A DNA stretch of 64,000 nucleotides, taken from the NCBI GenBank assembly GCA_012064385.1, contig QRDG01000414.1:1368147-1432146 (forward strand), in the 5' to 3' direction. Every line of letters starts with the position of its first letter. The stretch's first letter is position 1. Shown here one piece after another: positions 56,300 to 64,000 of this stretch. The stretch is from Puccinellia tenuiflora (taxonomy: Eukaryota > Streptophyta > Magnoliopsida > Poales > Poaceae). The translations under genes were made by a program, and so were the position numbers. The notes beneath the pieces are model-generated. The model was not told where the DNA came from and made no database searches. It worked only from the letters and a program-made list of their open reading frames with translations.

Positions 56300-57254
56300 A
56301 TCTACTTGTTCCTTGCAGCAACAAGATAGACATCTCCAAATTAGTGTATGAATGCAGCATTGAACTGCTTCTAAAGAACGGCATGCCAAAGAAAGCAACT
56401 GATTAATAGACGACCCTGCATGTTTTTTCTTGTTTGGCGGAAAAATTGAACGGCAGAGAGAGACTGGAAACGGAAAAGAAATGTGCGTGTGTATCCGGAG
56501 GGGACGGCGGGTTGGTGTGCCAAGGCCCAAGGAAACCGGGGTGTTCTTGTTAGGAGGCCGGGGGATTTGAAGAGGGCAGCTCCTCGGTGTTGCTTCCAAG
56601 GAGCTTGATTTGTTTGATCGGTGGCAGGGGATTTGGATGAAGAAGTCAGGTTGTTTGTACGATGTTGACAAGGTCAGGGCATAAGAGCCGCCGTCCGCGC
56701 AGCAGGTCAACGCTATACAGAAAGAGGCAAACATTAGTTAATTAATTAATGAAGTATACATCAAATTTGGAGTGAATCCTTGGTACAGATAACTTTCTGG
56801 TGGTCTAATATGGTGTAACTACCATAATCTGATAATCCTGAACATGGCGGTGACAATCAGCCACGGCCGTGATCACAATGAAATACCGCAGACCTCTCTC
56901 AAAAAAAAAAAAAAATACCGCAGACCCTAACAAACAAATATTTAACCATGTGTTTAATAAAATATATAGAGAATAAGTGTATCTAAATGAAAAAAATTCA
57001 TGGTCTCTCGGCTATATTAGTTTCACATGCAGTAGCTTAGCCGAAACGAAATATTCTAAAATGAGAGATTAGTATTAAAAATAGATATTCAAGGAAAATA
57101 GTAAAACTATTTTCTGGAAATCAGATTTTTTTTAAAAGAAAACAGTTAGAATGTAAAAACAATATAGATGTCACAAAATATTGAACCAATATAGGATTTA
57201 ATCAAAAAATAATTAATGAAGTATGGATATGTCAAATGGAATCCATTATACATA
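56300..57254. other. Upstream region of the PI-PLC X-domain gene
   Basis: GC-moderate promoter-proximal sequence up to about 56700, then AT-rich DNA. No further gene is supported. Confidence 0.55.
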
Positions 57255-57415
57255 CTCCCTCTGTTTCTAAATATAAGATGTTTTAGATCCCTAATATGTT
57301 GACTAGGTGTGGATCTAAATGAGTGAACATACACACAAAAACATGTCTAAATACATGTAGACATATGTGAATGTGGACAAAAGCTAAAATACCCTACATT
57401 TCGGAACGGAGGGAG
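57255..57415. mobile_element. Stowaway MITE, 161 bp
   Basis: CTCCCTCTGTTTC / GGAACGGAGGGAG ends, TA duplicated at 57253-57254 and 57416-57417. Same terminal type as the copy at 34886. Confidence 0.95.
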
Positions 57416-57863
57416 TATTTTTGTGGTGGTCAAATATGAGCGTAACCCACAATTTTAGTTTGCACTTTCCTAACTCCACGACGTGCCACTGGCATGTGAG
57501 TCGTGTGGGTTATGATGAAATCCGCGAATATTTGTGTAGTACCGTATTATTTAACACGATTGTGACAGTGGCTATGGTAGTGATCACTATTTGAGTAAAT
57601 ACGACATATCTAGACATATACGTAGGCACATGTTTAAAGACTAAAGAGAATAAATTTTGCTAAACCAAGATTTTCATGGTTCGTCACCGATATGTTAGCT
57701 AGATTTGGTTCATAAACACTACTAGCACTTTTACAGGCCCAACCCCCAAGTAAACAATAATAATATTGGCTATCTCGAACACTAATGTTTAAGATAGTGC
57801 AATAGTATCTTTGAATGCACTTATAGTAACCGAAGGTATGTTGTTGGTTTCTCACATGCGATA
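57416..57863. other. Unassigned AT-rich DNA
   Basis: I see no gene or recognisable repeat here. Confidence 0.5.
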
Positions 57864-59300
57864 TGAAAGTGCATGGTTGCCCCCATGCATGGTTTTGGTA
57901 ATTAATGACAATCTCTATGGACTAATGTGTGCTTTGAGTTATTTGTAGGTGTGGTCCATATGCATTGCTTGATCTCCATATGTTGGAATCAAGGCTAAGT
58001 GAAGAATATAATATGTTGATCAAGGCTAAGTGCAAGTTGATCAACATGCAAGGTTAGTGATGTATCATGAGGGATCGTATGATCTCATGGTATAGTATCT
58101 TGTCATGAGGTTGCATCAAAAGGAAGATCTCGTGTAGCTCATGAAGGACGGCGTCTAGTGGTGAACGCCATCAAGGTTGTGTGGTGCAAGTTCAATATGA
58201 TGAACATGAAGATATCACATGCTTGAAGCTTGCCATCCACTTGAAGATAATGGCCATGTGAAGATATTCTGAAGAAGAGGCTCTCCCATGTTGGTGTATG
58301 GGGGAGCAACATGTGAGTCTTCACCAAGCGAAGCGCAATCAAGAAAGGTGGTCCATCTTGAGAAGATGAAGATCGTCATCGTCGACCTCAAGTGGATTAT
58401 GCGCAAGGCAAAGGTATGCTTGATAGGTTTTCTATTTTACCGGTCTTGTGATGTTAGTTGAGAGACCGGGTTATAGGATAGATAGCCGTACTATCAAGAG
58501 GAGCTCTCGACCGAGTATCTTGATCGTATCGTTCGTGGAGAGATCAAACCTTTGAATCCTTGCAATCATCTTTCTTGGTTGTTATTTGGCGTTTATCCAT
58601 GTGAGAATTTAGAACTTGCGTTCATCTCCATACCAAGCTCTAGTTCATCAAAAACGGATTTCATGAATATCTTGTTGCGTTTTTTATGTTGGAGGTTTTA
58701 CCGGTTTGTCTTTTCTAAGAGAGGTCAAACTCTCTTCTTGTGGTTTTCTCCTCACATGATAGACTATGATGTATATATGCATGATATTGTAGGGCTTGTG
58801 ATTATCTTCGAAACAAGCCTAAGATCATAGAAAACGGAGTCCGGATGAAAAACTTGTTGGGCTCTTTATGTTGCAGGATTCACCATTTGTTCTTTATACA
58901 AAGATTTACCTTTCTACATTTGGTTTTATTCTTCCTTGTTGGGCTATGATGTTTCTCTGCATGATCTTGTAGAGCTTTTCGTTGCGATTTCAACGGGCCT
59001 AAGATCATCGAAATCGGAGTCCGGATGATTAAGTTATGATTTTTCTCGTACCGGGTGTCCTGCAGTTTTTTGTCTAGCGGTAGTGCCGTACCGGTACCGC
59101 CCGGGTACCGCCGGGAGTCCAGTACCACGCATGTTTGAGCGCCCGAAATCACCCGGGGCGGTAGTACCGCTGGCCCAGCGATAGTACCGCTCCCTGGGCG
59201 CGTTTTGGCCATAACGGTTGGATTTTGGGTGACCTATTTAAGGGGCCTTCTTCCCCAATAGGTCCCCAACTCTTGAGCTCGTGTTTTGCCCCCATTGTTG
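57864..59300 (+). repeat. 5' LTR of element K, 3'-truncated
   Basis: Aligns with 62730-64000 at an offset of about 4866. The right boundary is approximate. Confidence 0.8.
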
Positions 59301-62300
59301 ACCTTCTTTGAGCTCGTGTTTGTATATGATGTGCTTTCTTCCTACTTATCTTGAGAAATCAAGTATGCTTATGTTGGTCGTGTATCATGTATGTGTAAAC
59401 TTCGTGTTGAGTCTCTATTGAAATCTTGTGTGGTTTTTAGTTGGCTCTTTTGAGATATTAATGGACTATCCCATTTTGGGGGAGTGATATGCTTCGTGCA
59501 ATTCACAATCCTAAAATGTTTATACATGAGGAATACCACTTAGTGTTGATAATATCAATATTAACTATGTCTCTATATGGTATGTCATGCTCATGAGAAA
59601 TTCAAATTCTATAATGTCCATCAATTATCTCTAGTTGGATTTTATTTTCCTCTTATTAAAAAAGAAATGGATTATCACGTTATGGGGGAGTAATAAGCTT
59701 TGTGCATATTACAAGCCTAGAAAATGTGAACATATGAGGTGTTGCCACCTAGAATTGATATTTAAAATTATCTTGTTCCTATGTGGCATGTTGCTCAAAC
59801 AAGTTCCATCTTACTTAAAAATGATTTTATTGCTCATCTTTTGGATCTTGTTTGTAATGGATGTTCTTAGTACGGTTTTCCCCAAGTATGTTCTCATATA
59901 TCTTTTGGGAAACCGATTGCTTCAAGCTACTCTTCATAGTTGCTTTGCATAATCGCATAATTATTTGAAGCCATCAAGAATATCTATCTATCTAAGCATT
60001 GTGTTTAAATCTTATCCTTGCCATATGCTTATTTGTTGTGAAGTTGGTCTTGTATATCATTCCTATATACCACCGAGAAATATCTCTATATACTCCTTGT
60101 CTATGACAAGTGATACTCATAATTGTGGTGGATTTTGCAGACCATATTCATATTGGCTCTTGCGTTGATTTGCCTTATTTATTGCCAAGTGTTTATTTTG
60201 ACTCCCGTTGTCTTCCTTGCCTCTTACGTGGATCGTTTTGACTTATTGATCATGTTTAGTGTTGTAAATGACATATGGAGAGTAATGATCCCTTTCGTGT
60301 GCATTTTGTATTCAAATTCAAATCTTAAGATAATGCATGAATCTTGGGGGAGCTTTCCTTTATTATTTAGAACACTATCTTATCAATTAATATTTGATCT
60401 TTTCAATTGGTACTTAATTTCTATCCTATGTGTTTATGGAAGACAAACCTTTTTCCTTGATGCTTTGTGCCATCATGAAAAGTGTAGAGAATGTTTGGTT
60501 TATTTGTTGTAACCTTGCTCTCTCTTTTAGGAGTCTTGCTTTCTCATTTCTTGTTTTATGTTTATCTTTTTGAATGAGAAAAGCCATTTGAGCATGTCTC
60601 TTATTTTTATCTTATATGCTCATTGACCTTGCCTATGTACCTTCAATCGGTATTAATTGGAATTTGATATCTCATCCATAGATATTTGTTTCAATTAGTA
60701 TCTCTTATGGGAGCTATGATACCTTGATTCTTGACTTCTCTTTTACTTGATATCTTTCGAGTAATATCCTTCTTTTGGTATCCTCGCTTCTAGTTGGTAT
60801 CCGTTTCAATTGGTGTCTTATCACTCATGTGTTGTTTCATTTGATTCCTTTTGTTATCTCACTTCATGTTTTGATGTGTTTTATTCTCGATCATGTGTTG
60901 ATTTGGATTTTGATATAATTTGGACAACCTTTTTGTGTCACACTTTGGTCTGCTCTCTTCTTGGTTTACTTGGTGTTTTTGTCCAAATTTTATCTTGTTT
61001 GGTTCTTGAAAGACTTTGTATGTATATCCTTTAACATATATATTTTATGGCATGTTTGTCTTTCTTGTTCCAATATATAGGGTATTCTCCACCGAATCCT
61101 AAATCGGCTAATATGTGCATGAAATTCAATTTCATATCTATATGCACATATTTATGTGGAGTGTTTCCTATGTATTGTAGTGTATCTAACTACTATGGAA
61201 CCCAATGAGTTTGGGAACCATTTTGTACTTGAATTGTGTTTTAGGTGCAATTGAGAAGCATTTGATGCTTGCCTCATTCATAAGGAAGGTGTTCTCACCA
61301 TGTGATTATAGGAGTCAAGCTATGGTAACTAACAAAATCTCATCCTCTTCATCACCAATGTCATATCGGTAACAAGTATATATCCCATGCATACTCCTCT
61401 AGCTTCCAACCTTGTGTAGGTTGCTTCTTGCCATGAAAGCCTTTATGTGCAATTGTTGTGGTTTTGGCTTATTTCCTTCACTTGGTATATCTTTGTGATA
61501 TTTGTGATGAAATTGCAAAAACCTTTTCTTCAATTGGTATTCTTTCTATGTGATACTTGTTGCCTATCTCAAAACATCTTCACTATCTCTTGGTCCCTTA
61601 GTGATATGTGTGATGTCTTTGATGTGTTTGAATTTCTTTTATATACAATGAGATAAATTTGAGCTATGTGCTATGATTTTAAGAAATAATTTCTTTCGTA
61701 TATTTATGACTTCCCTTTTGGATACCTTGTTCTCTCCTTCGCGAACCATTGCGTATGTACATGTCTCTTTGTGGATGTATATCTTCAAAGATTTGTCTAC
61801 TTAGAAATCTATACATATGTGAGAGGTCACGTTTTACTTGGTCTCCTATTTCTTTCGAGCTACCTTGATTTTTATCTATAATTCTTTGGTGGCTCCAAAT
61901 TTGTTTCATGAGTGCCTATCTTAATTTTAGCTGCATCTTTGCACACTCATGTGTTTGTTGAAGATCTTGGTCCTCATGCTTACCTTGGTGAGTATGTTGA
62001 TTCTTTTTGGCTAGGTGCTCTCACAAGTTTTTGGATTTTTCAATTGGTTTCATTTTCCAATTGGTATCCTTGAGCTTGCAAACATCTCTTCATTTTAAAG
62101 ATCTTCTTTGTATCTCGGTTTGTCCTATCTTATGATTGAGTCGTTTAAATTGGTATCTTCTTGGCTCAACCATATCTTTGGAGCAAGTGCTACGTTTTTT
62201 TAGTTTTTATGCACTCTTGCACTTGTTGTGTGTTCTAGATGATTTTGGGGGAGTGAGGATTCCATATTTGTGTACTCCTCAATAGTGCATGAACATTGGG

Positions 62301-62729
62301 GAGCTTCTCCATTATTTATTTAGAACTCTCGTTTTGGATCTTTTCGATTGTGTATCTCCTTTGTGGAGATGTTTAGAATGACTTCATCTTATTTGCAATC
62401 TTTGGATCCTCAATATAGTTTGATTTCCTCTAACTATTCATCATTGGATAAGTGCATTTGATTTCACTCACATCTTGAGAAATGCACACCTTTTTGAGGA
62501 ACTCATGTTATATTGGCCTTCTAAAATTTTCCTCCCATTTCGGCAATCGACGCCAATGGGGGAGAAGTTTAGAGGGTTTAAGGGAATTTGGGTTTATGCT
62601 TTTTTTTGTTTCTCAAGCATTTACCTTTAATGCGCTTGCATCCTTGCTTGTTTGTCTTGCAAGGTTGCTTAATTTTTTATATAAACCCTCTTATAAAGGA
62701 TTGTCATCAATTACTAAAATGAGGGAGAT
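59301..62729 (+). other. Non-coding interior of element K with terminal purine tract
   Basis: T-rich sequence with only short, motif-free frames. It ends with AAAATGAGGGAGAT (62716-62729), a polypurine-like tract touching the 3' LTR. Confidence 0.7.
59455..59850 (+). repeat. Degenerate ~205-bp tandem repeat in element K
   Basis: TTTTGGGGGAGTGATATGCTTCGTGCA near 59475 (first 20 bases shown as family motif) recurs in altered form near 59681 with TATGGGGGAGTAATAAGCTT, followed by similar CCTA...GTG.ACATGAGG blocks. Confidence 0.65.
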
Positions 62730-64000
62730 TGAAAGTGCATGGTTGCCCCCATGCGTTGTTTTGGTAATTAATGACAATCTCTATGGACTAATGTGTGCTT
62801 TGAGTTATTTGTAGGTGTGGTCCATATGCATTGCTTGATCTCCATATGTTGGAATCAAGGCTAAGGGAAGAATATTATATGTTGATCAAGGCTAAGTGCA
62901 AGTTGATCAACACACAAGGCTAGTGATGTATCATTAGGGATCGTATGATCTCATGGTATGGTATATTGTCATGAGCTTGCATCAAAAGGAATATCTCGTG
63001 TAGCTCATGAAGGACGGCGTCTAGTGGTGAACGCCATCAAGGTTGTGTGGTGCAAGTTCAAGATGATCACATGAAGATATCACATGCTTGAAGCTTGCCA
63101 TCCACTTGAAGATAATGGCCATGTGAAGATATTCCGAAGCAGAGGCTCTCCCATATTGGTGTATGGGGGAGCAACATGTGAGTCTTCACCAAGCGAAGCG
63201 CAATCAAGAAAGGTAGTCCAACTTGAGTAGATGAAGATCATCATCGTCGACCTCAAGTGGATTATGCGCAAGGAAAAGGTATGATCTTGATAGGTTTTCT
63301 ATTTTACCGGTCTCATGATGTTAGTTGAGAGACCGGGTTATCGGATAGATAGCCGTACTATCAAGAGGAGCTCTCGACCGAGTATCTTGATCGTATCGTT
63401 CGTGGAGAGCTCAAACCTTTGCATCCTTGCAATCATCTTTCTTGGTTGTTATTTGTCTTTTATCCATGTGATAATTTAGAGCTTGTGTTCATCTCCGTAC
63501 CAAGCTCTTGTTCATCAAAAACGGATTTCATGAATATCTTGTTGCGTTTTTATGTTGGAGGTTTTACCGGTTTGTCTTTTCTAAGAGAGGTCAAACTCTC
63601 TTCTTGTGGTTTTGTCCTCACAGGATAGACTATGATGTATATATGCATGATATTTTAGGGCTTCTGATTATCTTCGAAACAAGCCTAAGATCATAGAAAA
63701 CGGAGTCCGGATGAAAAACTTGTTGGGCTCTTTATGTTGGAGTATTTACCGGTTGTTCTTTATACAAAGATTTACCTTTCTACATTTGGTTTTATTATCC
63801 CTTGTTGGGCTATGATGTTTCTTTGCATGATCTTGTAGAGCTCTTCGTTGCGATTCCAACGAGCCCAAGATCATCGAAATCGGAGTCCAGATGATTAAGT
63901 TATGATTTTTCTTGTACCGTGTGTCCTGCAGTTTTTTGTCCAGTGGTAGTACCGTACCGGTACCGCCCAGATACCACCGGGAGTCCAGTACCACGCGCGT
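62730..64000 (+). repeat. 3' LTR of element K (cut by window edge)
   Basis: Starts TGAAAGTGCATGGTTGCCCC right after the purine tract. The rest lies outside the window. Confidence 0.85.

Larger units (their letters stand above)
57864..64000 (+). mobile_element. Element K: deletion derivative of the same copia family as E
   Basis: A 5' LTR part begins TGAAAGTGCATGG at 57864 and is recognisable until about 59300 (past TATTTAAGGGGCCTTCTTCC). A 3' LTR begins with the same sequence at 62730 and runs off the window. Compared with the LTR of element E about 1 kb of the 5' LTR end, the primer site, gag and pol are missing. The interior is a T-rich spacer with GGGGGAGT runs and no transposon protein. 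One deletion from inside the 5' LTR into the 3' spacer explains this. Confidence 0.8.

Noticed and set aside
59635..61656. Series of short hydrophobic frames in element K
   Set aside because: T-rich DNA gives phenylalanine/leucine-rich translations that mimic membrane proteins; no start context or conserved motif.

Overview
This window is nuclear DNA of a grass. The retroelement types, their nesting, the Stowaway MITEs and the intron-rich host gene fit a Triticeae genome (wheat, Aegilops, rye or barley group) best. It is almost wholly transposon-derived: one intact-looking protein gene and one tRNA gene stand out from a background of nested LTR retrotransposons, a Mutator-like transposon and several MITEs. 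All family assignments come from translated motifs, terminal structures and target-site duplications read by eye; no database search was possible.

Left block (1-34851) is one large nest. The outermost visible element (E) is a Ty1/copia-type retrotransposon on the minus strand: 5' LTR 32615-34851, tRNA-iMet primer site, gag fragments. Its gag is split by a minus-strand Ty3/gypsy element (D, 25758-32395) that has lost its 3' end and itself carries an LTR-like insertion (F, about 25921-27395). Further left E is interrupted by C, a minus-strand Athila-type element with no visible coding capacity (20014-23862 and beyond the left edge). C hosts A, a plus-strand Athila-type element (1-20013). A is broken twice: by B, a non-autonomous LTR element full of minisatellites (3305-7292, TSD CTAAG), and by a Mutator-like element, MULE (10991-16797, TSD CACTCGAGT), with a defective transposase and two accessory ORFs.

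Middle block (34852-50039): about 1.7 kb of unassigned DNA with a Stowaway MITE, then H, a 13.5-kb Tekay/Del-like chromovirus (36522-50039, TSD TAGAT) with LTRs of about 4 kb. H has a hAT-type MITE inside its reverse transcriptase and a Mutator-type MITE inside its 3' LTR. The LTRs contain exon-like blocks with splice signals, a joined reading frame and a stop codon, preserved in both copies.

Right block (50040-64000) holds the genic island: a tRNA-Asp(GUC) gene, a very recent 0.9-kb tandem duplication, and a complete eight-exon gene on the minus strand for a secreted PI-PLC X-domain protein (356 residues). Beyond it are a second Stowaway MITE and a deletion derivative (K) of the same copia family as E, running off the right edge.

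LTR divergence counted by eye (A about 1.2%, B about 1%, H about 2.5% over a sampled stretch) agrees with the nesting order and points to insertions within roughly the last million years under usual grass LTR rates.
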